Below, in pieces: positions 34,955 through 44,408 of a stretch of 64,000 nt of DNA. Source of the DNA: Planctomycetota bacterium. GTDB taxonomy: Bacteria; Planctomycetota; SZUA-567; H5-PLA8. Within the stretch, counting starts at the first letter, position 1, and each line of letters opens with the position of its first letter. A program made the position numbers and the translations under genes. The notes beneath the pieces were generated by a model. That model saw only the letters and a program-made list of their open reading frames with translations, was not told the origin of the DNA and made no database searches. The DNA is taken from positions 105,467-169,466 of the forward strand of contig JAKLKQ010000005.1 in NCBI GenBank assembly GCA_023150555.1. The letters are read 5' to 3'.

Positions 34955-37900
34955 ATGGCCGACAATATATCAGCAGCACAACAAGGTTGCTGGCTTATTC
35001 CATTGAGCGAATCAGCCCGCTTGGACGGATTCATTCTGTCAATATACGTCGCCCCTGCTACTTGCCGCAATATTCGTGACGGGGACGCTCTGGTGATTGC
35101 CAAGCAGTACAATGGCGCGCCAGTAATAGTTGCATTCGGCAGGCTCTATCGCATTCGTTTTGAAGTGAATAAGGCGACGCTTTACCTTGATGCTCTTTGG
35201 CAACTCGGCACTCCTCAACCTTCTGTCGATCTTGGAATCACCATAGTCGACTCCACCCCAGTCGTTTCTCGTTTAGGCAGACCGATTTTCGAGAAAGGAC
35301 TGACTCTCGCGACCGGCAAGGACTTCTCCACGTTCCCCATTATCGAGGGCAAGACGCCGCAGGAGCAAGCGTATATCCGCGAACTTCTGCAACTCTCCGT
35401 AATGGACGATCTTCTCGGCCCGGCTGCAGGGCCGCAGGAAGAGATCGTCGGTATGAGCGTCCGAGACCGCTACCTCGTAGGGAAACTCTCCCCACGAACC
35501 GGTAAGGATGGTGAATGCATCGAGGGATTGCGCGGCCCGTCGGCTCTTGATGAAGGCGTCGGAGACGGCAAGGCTCCAAGCGACCTCAAGCCGCTCGAAG
35601 AGACTGGCGAAGGAAAGAACAAGGGCGGCCGCCGCGTCCTGCCCGGCGAAGAGTTCGCCACGGCCACCGGGACCACCGACCCCGAAGGAGATGAGGCTCG
35701 CGAGGTGGATGCATCCAAGAACCAGTCGTTCGTTCCATCCTCGCTCGGCCTGACCGTGTGCGTCGATGGCTCCATAGAGACGCTGGAACTGGTCGCCCAC
35801 TGGGGGCGTTACGTGCGGACGACCAGCGAAGAGCAGACCGGTGATGGAGGCAAGCCGGTCCGCGCCTGGAAGCGCATCCCTTCCGGCGGGAAAATTTCCA
35901 TCGCCATGAAGCCCGGAGCGATCAAGCCCGTCGCGCCTGATGCGAATTGTCCGCGAGTGCTCGTCCAAGGGACGGTCCGGGCTCCATTGTCTTCCGGCGA
36001 GCGGCTCGTGACGATCTTTCTCGTGAACGACCAGCACAAGCCTGAACAGAACCAGGACGAGGCGTGGGTCTTCCAACCCGAACTGATTTTGCGGCATTCC
36101 GAAGGCGAAGCCGTCTTCCGGCGTCGTCCGATTATCGGCGATGAAGCCAGCGATCCGGAACGAGCCGCCCTTGAGATGATCTATCGTCGTCGCGTCGAGT
36201 TCGCCGTCGGCCATGGCGCCGCCGTGCATGCCGAACCTGCGTCGGATTCCCCTGAACGGGCGGTCGAAGTGCGAACTCGCGTGATGCCTCAATACGAAGT
36301 GCCCGTGACCGAAGCGCCGGGACTCGATCCGCAGGATCGTCCCGCAATGCGACGATTGGCGGATGAAGGCCTTCTCGACATGGCGAAGCTCGCCGAGTTG
36401 GAGCGTCCGACGCTCCTCTCGACGCTTCGCATTTTGACCGACGATTACGATGCCTGGATTGGAGAGCAGAACGCTCGGATCGGCAAGGATGTGCTCGGTT
36501 GCGATGCCCCTGCCAAGCAGGCTCTAGCCCGTTGCAAGGACATCCTGACGCAGTTGCGCGAAGGGATCGCCGTTTTAGAGAAGAACGACAAGGCGTTGGC
36601 CGCGTTCCGCTTCGCCAACAAGGCGATGGCCGCACAGCGCGTGCAAAGCATCTTCGCCTTGAACCGGAGGCGAGGGGGGAAGGCGGAACTGGCCGAATTC
36701 GATATTCCCAAAAATCGCTCTTGGCGTCCGTTCCAGTTGGCCTTCATCTTGTTGTCCATCCCCTCCCTCTCCGATCCGTTGCACAAGGATCGGACTCGAC
36801 CCGTGGATGCCGTCGCCGACCTGCTCTGGTTCCCGACGGGCGGCGGCAAGACCGAGGCATACCTCGGAGTCGCGGCCATTACGATGGCCATCCGCCGGCT
36901 GCAAGGTGCGCTGGGCGGACTGGATGCGAGTCGCGGGCTGTCGGTGATCATGCGCTACACGCTCCGGCTACTGACCGTTCAGCAGTTCCAGCGTGCGACC
37001 ACACTCATCTGTGCAATGGAGACGATTCGGCGAGCCGACGAGAAAGCATGGGGATCTGCGCCATTCACCATCGGGCTATGGGTCGGGCAACGCGTCACGC
37101 CGAATGATACAGAGGACAGCCACGAAGCAATCGAGGCCGAACGTACCGGCAAGCGGCCCACGAGTTCCACACCCGCGCAACTGACCAACTGCCCGTGGTG
37201 CGGCTCCGAGATCGCGCCCGGCCGCGACATCGAAGTCCGCCGCTTTGGTCAGGACATCGGTCGGACATTCATCTACTGCGGCGACAAGCTCGGCCGCTGC
37301 GATTTCAGCCGCGCCAAGTCGAAGGAACTCGGATTGCCGGTGCTGGTCGTGGACGACGAAATCTACCGTTGGCCGCCCAGCATTCTCATCGCCACGGTGG
37401 ACAAGTTCGCCATGATGGCCTGGCGCGGACAGGTTCGCGCCCTGTTCGGCCGTGCGACCAAGGAATGCCCACGGCACGGCCTGCTCTGGCCGGGCGCGGA
37501 ATGCAATGGCAAGCACCAGAAGAAGGGCAACCTGCCCTCGGTGGATGCGAAGATCATCCAGCCCCTGCGTCCACCCGATCTTATCATCCAAGACGAATTG
37601 CATCTCATCAGCGGTCCTTTGGGCACGATGGTCGCCCTTTACGAAACGGCCGTTGACGAGTTGGCCACATGGAAGTTGGACGGCAAGGCGATCCGGCCCA
37701 AAGTCATCGCATCCACGGCGACCGTCCGCAAAGCGGGAGATCAAGTGAACAACATATTCCTCCGCAGCGTCTCCGTATTCCCTCCGCACGGCCTCGATGT
37801 CGGCGACGACTTCTTCTCGATTCAGCGTCCCATCGCCGAGAAACCGGGGAGGCGCTACCTGGGAATCTGTTCGCCGGGAAGCGCTCGGCCAGCTGTTCTG

Positions 37901-38995
37901 ATCCGTCTTTACACGGCGCTGCTGACGGCAGCGGAGGCGCTGTTCGAGCGTTTCGGCCCCGCAGCCGATCCGTGGATGTCTGTCGTGGGGTATTTCAACT
38001 CGCTCAGAGAGCTGGGTGGAATGCGGCGACTTGCGGAAGACGATGTCCAGACGCGATCCTTCCGAGTGCAGATGAGCCGGGTGGCCCGGCCGGGCCTCGC
38101 CCAGCGCAGCGTGAAGATCGTGGATGAGCTGACTTCTCGTGTTCCCAACAAGGACATTCCCCGGAAACTGGACCAACTTGAAATCATGTTCAAAGGACTG
38201 GTCAATCCCGAAACCGGACGATTCAAGCAAACGTGGGGAAAGGATGAGACGCGAGCCATTGATGTGGTGCTCGCCACGAACATGCTCGGCGTCGGCGTGG
38301 ACGTCTTGCGTCTCGGTCTAATGGCAGTGAACGGCCAGCCGAAGAGCACTGCCGAATACATTCAGGCGACCAGTCGTGTCGGGCGATTCTTCCCTGGACT
38401 GGTCTGCACTGTCCTCACTTGGTCTCGGCCGAGGGATTTATCCCACTACGAGACCTATGAGCACTACCACGCCACATTCTATAAGCATGTGGAGGCCCAG
38501 TCGGTGACGCCGTTCGCCCCTCGTGCGCTGGATCGTGGCCTGACGGGCACCATGGTGAGCTGTCTGCGTCTCGGCAACGAGGACTATAACCCGAATCTCG
38601 GCGCAAGCCGTTTGGACAGCGTATCCAGGCCTGAAGTGAGCGGCATCAAGCAGATCGTTTCTCAACGGGGCGGACGAGTGACCGGAGCCACAGGCATAGG
38701 GAAACTGGCAGAAGCGATGGTCGGAGAGCGTTGCGACGAGTGGGTGAAAGAGGCCACGCGAGGAGGGCGCAGACTTGGTTACGAAGCCGGGCGGAAGCGC
38801 AAGGCGGGCGAAGATGACATTGCCGCTCTTCTGAAGAGGCCGGGTCTTCAGCCCTGGGATCGATTTACGGTTCCCCTGTCACTGCGCGAAGTCGAGGCCG
38901 GAGTGCGGCTCATCATGAATTCGGACAATCTGCCCGAAGGTCCGACCTGGAAGGTCAAGCCGCCGAAAGCGCAGAAGACGGGAGGTGCCGAATGA
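34955..38995 (+). CDS. drmA: DISARM helicase DrmA
   Basis: A 1346-aa protein, the large DISARM core helicase. The N-terminal 500 residues lack obvious motifs. Walker A is GGGKTEA near residue 628, a Zn-binding pair of cysteines (C-P-W-C and Y-C-G-D-K-x-x-x-C) lies near 745-790, motif II is QDELHLISG, motif III is STATVRK, and the C-terminal lobe contains ATNMLGVGVDV and QATSRVGR. DrmA acts with DrmB on incoming DNA ends. Its stop overlaps the drmB ATG (ATGA). Confidence 0.9.
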   Translation: MADNISAAQQGCWLIPLSESARLDGFILSIYVAPATCRNIRDGDALVIAKQYNGAPVIVAFGRLYRIRFEVNKATLYLDALWQLGTPQPSVDLGITIVDSTPVVSRLGRPIFEKGLTLATGKDFSTFPIIEGKTPQEQAYIRELLQLSVMDDLLGPAAGPQEEIVGMSVRDRYLVGKLSPRTGKDGECIEGLRGPSALDEGVGDGKAPSDLKPLEETGEGKNKGGRRVLPGEEFATATGTTDPEGDEAREVDASKNQSFVPSSLGLTVCVDGSIETLELVAHWGRYVRTTSEEQTGDGGKPVRAWKRIPSGGKISIAMKPGAIKPVAPDANCPRVLVQGTVRAPLSSGERLVTIFLVNDQHKPEQNQDEAWVFQPELILRHSEGEAVFRRRPIIGDEASDPERAALEMIYRRRVEFAVGHGAAVHAEPASDSPERAVEVRTRVMPQYEVPVTEAPGLDPQDRPAMRRLADEGLLDMAKLAELERPTLLSTLRILTDDYDAWIGEQNARIGKDVLGCDAPAKQALARCKDILTQLREGIAVLEKNDKALAAFRFANKAMAAQRVQSIFALNRRRGGKAELAEFDIPKNRSWRPFQLAFILLSIPSLSDPLHKDRTRPVDAVADLLWFPTGGGKTEAYLGVAAITMAIRRLQGALGGLDASRGLSVIMRYTLRLLTVQQFQRATTLICAMETIRRADEKAWGSAPFTIGLWVGQRVTPNDTEDSHEAIEAERTGKRPTSSTPAQLTNCPWCGSEIAPGRDIEVRRFGQDIGRTFIYCGDKLGRCDFSRAKSKELGLPVLVVDDEIYRWPPSILIATVDKFAMMAWRGQVRALFGRATKECPRHGLLWPGAECNGKHQKKGNLPSVDAKIIQPLRPPDLIIQDELHLISGPLGTMVALYETAVDELATWKLDGKAIRPKVIASTATVRKAGDQVNNIFLRSVSVFPPHGLDVGDDFFSIQRPIAEKPGRRYLGICSPGSARPAVLIRLYTALLTAAEALFERFGPAADPWMSVVGYFNSLRELGGMRRLAEDDVQTRSFRVQMSRVARPGLAQRSVKIVDELTSRVPNKDIPRKLDQLEIMFKGLVNPETGRFKQTWGKDETRAIDVVLATNMLGVGVDVLRLGLMAVNGQPKSTAEYIQATSRVGRFFPGLVCTVLTWSRPRDLSHYETYEHYHATFYKHVEAQSVTPFAPRALDRGLTGTMVSCLRLGNEDYNPNLGASRLDSVSRPEVSGIKQIVSQRGGRVTGATGIGKLAEAMVGERCDEWVKEATRGGRRLGYEAGRKRKAGEDDIAALLKRPGLQPWDRFTVPLSLREVEAGVRLIMNSDNLPEGPTWKVKPPKAQKTGGAE

Positions 38996-40839
38996 ACACG
39001 ACGGCAGTAGGAACGGTGCGCCCCAGTCAACTGCTTTGGACCTATGGTCCCGGAGCCTTGATTGATCTTCCCAACCTGTCTGTCATCACCATGGGGCTCG
39101 ACCGATGGGAGGAGAATCGTTGTCCGCCCATCGACGAGTCGCGGCTCCTAGAGGCCGTTCGTGCCATTCTCGGCACGCAGGTTCAACGGTTGCGGATGCC
39201 TCCGGTCGTCACCGAGGAGAATGCCAATCCTTTTACGCCGGAAGGAAAGATCGGTGTTCCTGTGCGGCCGTTTCCGCGATGGTTGCGGTGTGTCCGGTGC
39301 GGGCTTCTGGCGGAGATCGATTCCGGGTTGTTCAGCCTCAAGGAGAACCCATACCGGCCTGACCAGACGCACTTCCTCCACACCAGTTGCGAGAAAGGAT
39401 CGCATTCGGACGCGGTGCCCGCCCGCTTCCTGCTGGCCTGCCGAAACGGGCATCTGGATGATTTCCCATGGCATTGGTTCGTGCATGGTGGCCCGTCGGC
39501 CTGCAAAGGCACGCTCCGTTTTTTCGAGCGCGGCGCATCGCTCCAGACCGAGAATCTGTGGGTCAAGTGCGACGTCTGCGGAGCGGCGAGATCGCTCGTC
39601 CATGCCTTCGGTGCCGAAGCCCAGAACAACCTGCCCGCCTGTCGTGGACGGCACCCGCACCTGGACTCCTACGATGACGACTGCGATGCCGAAGCTCGCA
39701 CCGTGCTGCTCGGAGCCACGAATAGCTGGTTTCCCATCACGGTCTCTGTGTTGGCCATCCCCCACACCGGCGACACGCTGGCCCAACTGGTCGAAGACGG
39801 ATGGGAGGATTTGAAGGACGCGGAATCGGAAGCTGAACTCAAGGGATTGCTCAAGGCATTCAAGAAACGTGGAGTGCTGCCGGGTATGGACCGCTACGGG
39901 GCTGCCGATATATGGACGGTCATCGAGAAGAAACGGAAGGGCGAAAGCGGCAAGAAGCAGATCGCCGAAGGGGACGTGAAACTGCCGGAATGGGCGGTCC
40001 TGACGCACCCGAATCCGCCTACTGACTGGCCGCACTTCTTGAGCGAGCGGATTGCGCCGCCCGCGAAGTTCGCCTCGCTCGTCAGCGGCGTCCTTCTGTT
40101 GAAACGCTTACGCGAGGTCAACGCTCTGGTCGGATATACCCGTGTGGAAGCCCCCGAGGAGTCCGTGTCGCCAGATGAACGACCGCCGATGGCGGCGCTC
40201 TGCCGCAATCGTCCCGACTGGGTTCCATCTACGGAAGTGCATGGCGAGGGAATCTTCCTCCGATTCGAGGAGAAGGCGGTAGCGGCGTGGGAGGTCAAGT
40301 CCGAGGTGAAGGCTCGTGACACAAGATTGCGGGCGGGACATCGGGGGTGGAGGAATGCTCGGCAACTCGATCAGGATGCCGGTTACCCCGGAATCCGGTA
40401 TGCGATGCTTCACACGTTCTCGCATCTCTTGATTAGGGAACTGGCATTGGAATGCGGGTACAACGCCGCCAGCATCCGCGAGCGTATCTACGCTAAGGCA
40501 GACGGAGATACGCCGATGGCTGGTATCTTGCTCTATACCGCTGCGGCCGATTCGGATGGGACATTGGGCGGACTCATCGAGTTGGGCAAGCCGGAAAGCC
40601 TCGGGAGGATGATCGAACACGCACTGGCGCGAGCGGCCATCTGTTCGTCCGATCCTTTGTGTTCTGAGCATGATCCAGAGAAGGATAGATCGCTTCATGC
40701 GGCTGCTTGCCATGCCTGCGGATTCGTGTCGGAGACTTCCTGCGAACGGGCGAACCGCTACCTGGACCGTTCATTGCTGATAGACACCTTCGCTTGCGCT
40801 GGCGCGGCATATCTTCCCGGAAGGGAACCGTGCAAATGA
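38992..40839 (+). CDS. drmB: DISARM DUF1998 protein DrmB
   Basis: A 615-aa protein overlapping drmA by four bases. It has several Cys pairs (R-C-V-R-C-G-L-L-A near 101, C-D-V-C-G-A-A near 196, and a C-terminal C-S-E-H-D followed by C-H-A-C-G-F-V and a last Cys). H-T-F-S-H-L-L-I-R-E-L-A-L-E-C-G-Y near residue 475 fits the DUF1998 core. DrmB partners DrmA in a complex that is thought to be held inactive until it meets suitable DNA. Length normal for the family. Confidence 0.9.
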   Translation: MNTTAVGTVRPSQLLWTYGPGALIDLPNLSVITMGLDRWEENRCPPIDESRLLEAVRAILGTQVQRLRMPPVVTEENANPFTPEGKIGVPVRPFPRWLRCVRCGLLAEIDSGLFSLKENPYRPDQTHFLHTSCEKGSHSDAVPARFLLACRNGHLDDFPWHWFVHGGPSACKGTLRFFERGASLQTENLWVKCDVCGAARSLVHAFGAEAQNNLPACRGRHPHLDSYDDDCDAEARTVLLGATNSWFPITVSVLAIPHTGDTLAQLVEDGWEDLKDAESEAELKGLLKAFKKRGVLPGMDRYGAADIWTVIEKKRKGESGKKQIAEGDVKLPEWAVLTHPNPPTDWPHFLSERIAPPAKFASLVSGVLLLKRLREVNALVGYTRVEAPEESVSPDERPPMAALCRNRPDWVPSTEVHGEGIFLRFEEKAVAAWEVKSEVKARDTRLRAGHRGWRNARQLDQDAGYPGIRYAMLHTFSHLLIRELALECGYNAASIRERIYAKADGDTPMAGILLYTAAADSDGTLGGLIELGKPESLGRMIEHALARAAICSSDPLCSEHDPEKDRSLHAAACHACGFVSETSCERANRYLDRSLLIDTFACAGAAYLPGREPCK

Positions 40840-41615
40840 ATGACCTTTGGATGGCGGTAGCCGAACTGGTAGCGTCCACGCATGCGGACCGGATCGCCGT
40901 GGTTGTGGATGCCATTTCCGCCCTGAGTTCCGTTTCGGAGTTCGACCGGGTCAGGCACGCATTCGGCCCGAATGCAGACCAGGCTTTGACAGACCGCTTG
41001 TATGCCGGATGGAGGGCATCCCCATCTATCGGTCCGAAGGAGGTGACCTCGGCATTCAAGGCTGCTGCACATGTCATGTCGTTGATGGAGACTCGCGGTG
41101 CGCTCGAACTGGTCTGGACCGGACCTAAAACCGGGCTGATCCCTACACGCCAGACAGAACAGGTGATGCTCGAAGTGATCGATTCGGCGAAAAGCGATCT
41201 CTTTCTTATGACCTACGTGTTTTACAAGGCGTCATCCATCGTCGAGGCGCTGAATGCCGCCATCCGGCGGAATGTGAAAGTATGCGTTCTGCTCGAATCC
41301 TCATCGGCGCATGGTGGGACTGTACGGGGAGACAGCGTGAAATTCATCTCGGAGGCGGTTCCTGGCGCGGCCATTTATGTTTGGCGTCCGACGGCCGGAG
41401 CGGCGGAAGTCGAACCGCAAACCGCTGCCGTGCACGCGAAATGTGCAGTCGCCGACAGGAGGATCGCCTTCGTAACGAGCGCCAATCTCACGTCCGCCGC
41501 GCTGGAAAGGAATATGGAGCTTGGTCTGCTGATCCGTGGCGGGTCCGAACCGGACCGACTTCAATCTCACCTGGAAGCGCTGGTGACGACCAAAGTAGTC
41601 GAGAGATGGAAGTGA
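40836..41615 (+). CDS. drmC: DISARM phospholipase D-like protein DrmC
   Basis: A 259-aa protein overlapping drmB by four bases. One HKD motif is present (H200-x-K202-x4-D207 in VHAKCAVAD), followed by F-V-T-S-A-N-L-T, so an active site would need a dimer. The N-terminal 110 residues are helical. DrmC is the third core DISARM gene, probably nuclease-like; its requirement varies between systems. It closes the core operon; 41 bases separate it from the next gene. Confidence 0.88.
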   Translation: MNDLWMAVAELVASTHADRIAVVVDAISALSSVSEFDRVRHAFGPNADQALTDRLYAGWRASPSIGPKEVTSAFKAAAHVMSLMETRGALELVWTGPKTGLIPTRQTEQVMLEVIDSAKSDLFLMTYVFYKASSIVEALNAAIRRNVKVCVLLESSSAHGGTVRGDSVKFISEAVPGAAIYVWRPTAGAAEVEPQTAAVHAKCAVADRRIAFVTSANLTSAALERNMELGLLIRGGSEPDRLQSHLEALVTTKVVERWK

Positions 41616-41656
41616 TGGGAGATGGGAGAGCGCATGCTTCATAGGAGAAAGCCGAC

Positions 41657-43339
41657 ATGAGCAGAATGCCGAAAAAGGTACCGTTCCACTTCGACATCTC
41701 CCTGAGCGTGCTCAACCATTTGGGCAGGAAGCTCTACCGCAGCTTCATGACCGTACTCGGTGAGGCCGTCTCCAATGCATGGGACGCCGACGCGACGAAC
41801 GTGTGGATTTACCTCGACATCAACAAGAATACGATGGTCATCAAGGACGATGGCCAAGGCATGTCCAGGGACGACTTCCAGGACAAATTCTTGAAGATCG
41901 GCTATTCCAAAAGGAAGGAAGCGAGCCGTTCTCCCAAGCGAAAGAGGCCGTTCATTGGAAGGAAGGGCATCGGAAAATTGGCGCTTCTGTCCTGTGCGGA
42001 GAGGACGACTGTCGTTTCCAAGGTACGCGGCGAACAATATGTCGGTGGGGTCATCGACAATTCGGGACTCGACAAGGCCATTACCGACGACCTCACGCCG
42101 AACGAGTATCCTCTTCAAGACTGGAATCGCGCAGCCCTCAAGCCCTACATGAGGGGTCACCAGCAGGGGACGATCATCTTCTTCGAGAGAATTAACGATG
42201 GCGTGAGGCACACACTTGGCTTCCTCAAGAAGTCCATCGCGCTCTACTTCCGCTTCTCCCTTCTGGACAAGAATTTCAACATCCACCTGAACGGCGAGAA
42301 GATCACCACGAGCTGCCTCGACGACCTGGCGATGAAGACGGAGTTCCTGTGGGAGATTAACGAAATCCGCGATCCCTATGTCGCCCATCTCAGGCGCATC
42401 TCCACCCCGGAACGGAATGATTACCGGAAGTTGAAGGTAAAAGGGGACATCAAAGGATTCATCGCCTCGGTCGAGAAACCTCGCGATCTGAAGATAACGA
42501 CTACCGACGAGAGGGTTGGCGTCGACCTCTTCGTTAACGGTCGGTTGAGAGAAAAGGATATCCTGAAACACATGCCGACTGCCAGAGTCGTCGAAAGCTA
42601 CCTCTATGGGCAGGTCCACTGCGATCTGCTTGATGACAAGGTTGACAGGTTCACGAGCAGTCGAGAGAGCATGGTCGCCGACGATCCGAAGTTTGCGAAG
42701 GTCATCAAGTTGTTGAAGACGAGGATTCTCAATGAAATCCTGAATGACTGGGACTCCTGGCGACGGAAGCACAAGGAGGAGGGAGACGTTGAGAACCTGT
42801 CCATCACGAGGAAGGAGAGGAAGGCAGAGGAGCTTTATAACGTGGTAGCCGAAGAGTATGCGATCAAGGACGAGGACAAATCCGCGAAACCGATTGATAC
42901 CTGGGTGACCGAGCTGGGAGAAGACGCTAGGTTCAATTTCGGATCGTATGCGGAATGCTTCATCTCCGAAAACCTCATTAGACGATTCATCACCGAGACC
43001 AAGACGCCGTTGTCGGATGAGGCGAAAAAGGCCATTGAGATATACCGGCGCAGGGAAAAGGATTCGAAGGACCGTGGCAACATCAGCATTGAACTGAGGA
43101 AGAGCAACACGAAGCTGAGCTACTTGGCCATGGACGACCTGGCTAACCTCGTAGACAAGCGGGACAAGGCCAAGGAGGCGTGCCTGGCAAGAGACGCTGC
43201 GGAGTACAAGCCCATTAGGGACGCCATGGCACATACGGCGCTTCTGGCGGACGGGGCGAAGACGAAGCTGACGACGGTCCACGAGAATATCAAGGGAAGG
43301 CTACGGACGCTTTTCTCCACATTTCGAGAGAGAAAATAG
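41657..43339 (+). CDS. MORC/Hsp90-like GHKL ATPase
   Basis: A 560-aa protein with a strong AGGAGA ribosome site. Bergerat motifs: ExxxN at E36/N40 (GEAVSNAWDAD), KDDGQGM (D64/D65) and FIGRKGIGKLAL (about 99-110), matching MORC/Hsp90-type ATPases rather than kinases. The middle (210-370) resembles a transducer region and the C-terminal 180 residues are charged helices. It immediately precedes an HNH-type gene, an ATPase-effector layout seen in defence loci. It differs from the GHKL protein at 32503 in length and motif context, so it is not a simple duplicate. Confidence 0.75.
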   Translation: MSRMPKKVPFHFDISLSVLNHLGRKLYRSFMTVLGEAVSNAWDADATNVWIYLDINKNTMVIKDDGQGMSRDDFQDKFLKIGYSKRKEASRSPKRKRPFIGRKGIGKLALLSCAERTTVVSKVRGEQYVGGVIDNSGLDKAITDDLTPNEYPLQDWNRAALKPYMRGHQQGTIIFFERINDGVRHTLGFLKKSIALYFRFSLLDKNFNIHLNGEKITTSCLDDLAMKTEFLWEINEIRDPYVAHLRRISTPERNDYRKLKVKGDIKGFIASVEKPRDLKITTTDERVGVDLFVNGRLREKDILKHMPTARVVESYLYGQVHCDLLDDKVDRFTSSRESMVADDPKFAKVIKLLKTRILNEILNDWDSWRRKHKEEGDVENLSITRKERKAEELYNVVAEEYAIKDEDKSAKPIDTWVTELGEDARFNFGSYAECFISENLIRRFITETKTPLSDEAKKAIEIYRRREKDSKDRGNISIELRKSNTKLSYLAMDDLANLVDKRDKAKEACLARDAAEYKPIRDAMAHTALLADGAKTKLTTVHENIKGRLRTLFSTFRERK

Positions 43340-43340
43340 T

Positions 43341-44048
43341 ATGGACCCACGACACCTGTTCATGGATCAAAGACTCGCGGGGAAGTGCGCCTATTGCGGC
43401 GGCGTGCCTGATACGCGTGATCACGTTCCATCAAGGGTCTTGCTTGACGAGCCGTTCCCGCCCCAGTTGCCGGTGGTAGACGCTTGCGCAGCCTGCAATC
43501 AGAGTTTCTCGCTCGACGAGCAATATCTGGCCTGCTTCCTTGAGTGCGTTTTGGCTGGAACCACGGAGCCTTGTGACGTCCAGCGTAGCACGGTAGCACG
43601 CATGCTCCGTGAGCTTCCCGCTTTGCGTTCGCGGCTCGCAGCTTCAAGAAGGACGAATGAGGAGGGTACGATTGTCTGGCAGCCAGAGGTTGATCGCGTT
43701 CGCCGGGTCGTGACTAAGCTGGCTCTTGGTCACATGGCGTATGAGCTTTACCCCAGGCATGAGGACCCTACCGCAGTCTTCTTCGCTCCGCTTTCGACTT
43801 TGGGAGAATCCCAAAGCGGTGCTTTTGAAGATACGCCTTTTCGAGATATTGGTGTCTGGCCGGAGATTGGAACTCGTGCGTTCATGCGAACTGTGATCGC
43901 CACGGGTCAGGAGTCCATGCCGACGCCGCATGGCGAAGCCTGGATCGTGGTTCAGGCGAACCGATACCGATATATCGTTGAGTCGGATGAATCGAAGGTT
44001 CGTATTGTCTTGAGTGAATATCTCGCCTGTCAGGTTGCCTGGGAGTGA
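43341..44048 (+). CDS. HNH-type nuclease-like protein paired with MORC-like ATPase
   Basis: A 235-aa protein one base after the ATPase stop. The N-terminus has C-A-Y-C (C16/C19), then D-T-R-D-H-V-P-S (the His-containing HNH strand) and C-A-A-C-N, the zinc-pair HNH arrangement; an Asn follows the second pair as in HNH nucleases. The remaining 170 residues are an unrecognised domain ending at the edge of the operon. DNA cleavage triggered by the ATPase is a reasonable inference, not shown. Confidence 0.65.
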   Translation: MDPRHLFMDQRLAGKCAYCGGVPDTRDHVPSRVLLDEPFPPQLPVVDACAACNQSFSLDEQYLACFLECVLAGTTEPCDVQRSTVARMLRELPALRSRLAASRRTNEEGTIVWQPEVDRVRRVVTKLALGHMAYELYPRHEDPTAVFFAPLSTLGESQSGAFEDTPFRDIGVWPEIGTRAFMRTVIATGQESMPTPHGEAWIVVQANRYRYIVESDESKVRIVLSEYLACQVAWE

Positions 44049-44049
44049 C

Positions 44050-44109
44050 AGGGGGGGCGGTATTTCCTGATTTTGCATGTCCCCATTTGACCTCCTGCAC
44101 CCCCCTTTT
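44050..44109 (+). terminator. Possible terminator after the defence operon
   Basis: An A-G7 run just after the HNH-type stop could pair with C6 followed by TTTTC about 45 bases later. The loop is long, so this is a weak candidate. It would separate the defence operon from the HTH-integrase module. Confidence 0.25.
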
Positions 44110-44132
44110 CTATCTGTGGAGGAGGGCTTCTG

Positions 44133-44339
44133 ATGATGGAATCGACCCTGAACATCAAGCCGACTGCGCCGGCGATGGCCGTGAGCATTCGGGAGGCTGC
44201 TGAGCTTCTGCGCGTGAACCACAAGACCATTCGCAGAGAGATCGGCAGGGGCACTCTAAAGGCACTGCGAATCGGGCGAGTTTACCGAATTCGTATGGAG
44301 GAGATCCAAGCCTATCTCCGCCGCCTCGAAGGAGCTTGA
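44133..44339 (+). CDS. Excisionase-type HTH protein next to integrase
   Basis: A 68-aa protein with GGAGGAGGG upstream of the ATG. It carries a helix-turn-helix (S-I-R-E-A-A-E-L-L-R-V-N-H-K-T-I-R-R-E-I-G-R-G-T-L-K-A-L-R-I-G) followed by V-Y-R-I-R-M-E-E-I-Q-A-Y-L, the excisionase/MerR-like shape. Its position before the recombinase suggests a directionality factor or regulator of integration. The promoter of the next transcript overlaps its stop codon. Confidence 0.72.
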   Translation: MMESTLNIKPTAPAMAVSIREAAELLRVNHKTIRREIGRGTLKALRIGRVYRIRMEEIQAYLRRLEGA

Positions 44340-44365
44340 CATTAAGTAGTACCTAAAGCTAAAAT
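44336..44365 (+). promoter_or_regulatory. Sigma70-type promoter for the integrase transcript
   Basis: TTGACA (44336-44341), an 18-base spacer, and TAAAAT (44360-44365). The -35 box overlaps the TGA of the HTH gene. Transcription would start near 44372, after the GTG at 44367, so the next gene more likely begins at the downstream ATG. Confidence 0.6.
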
Positions 44366-44408
44366 AGTGCGAACCGTGAGCAAGCATAAGACCAGAAGGG
44401 CGAAACGT

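Larger units (their letters stand above)
23707..44048 (+). other. DISARM-type defence operon with accessory modules
   Basis: Twelve co-directional genes, most overlapping by four bases or separated by a few. Class 1 DISARM components (drmD, drmMI, drmA, drmB, drmC) are interleaved with a C5-cytosine methylase plus Vsr upstream, a GHKL ATPase plus methyltransferase-like pair before drmA, and a MORC-like ATPase plus HNH-type pair after drmC. DISARM restricts phages lacking host methylation. The accessory pairs are not part of the described core system. Confidence 0.8.

Noticed and set aside
41639..43282. 547-aa minus-strand frame opposite the MORC-like gene
   Set aside because: Covers exactly a gene with strong motifs on the plus strand; composition is that of an antisense shadow.
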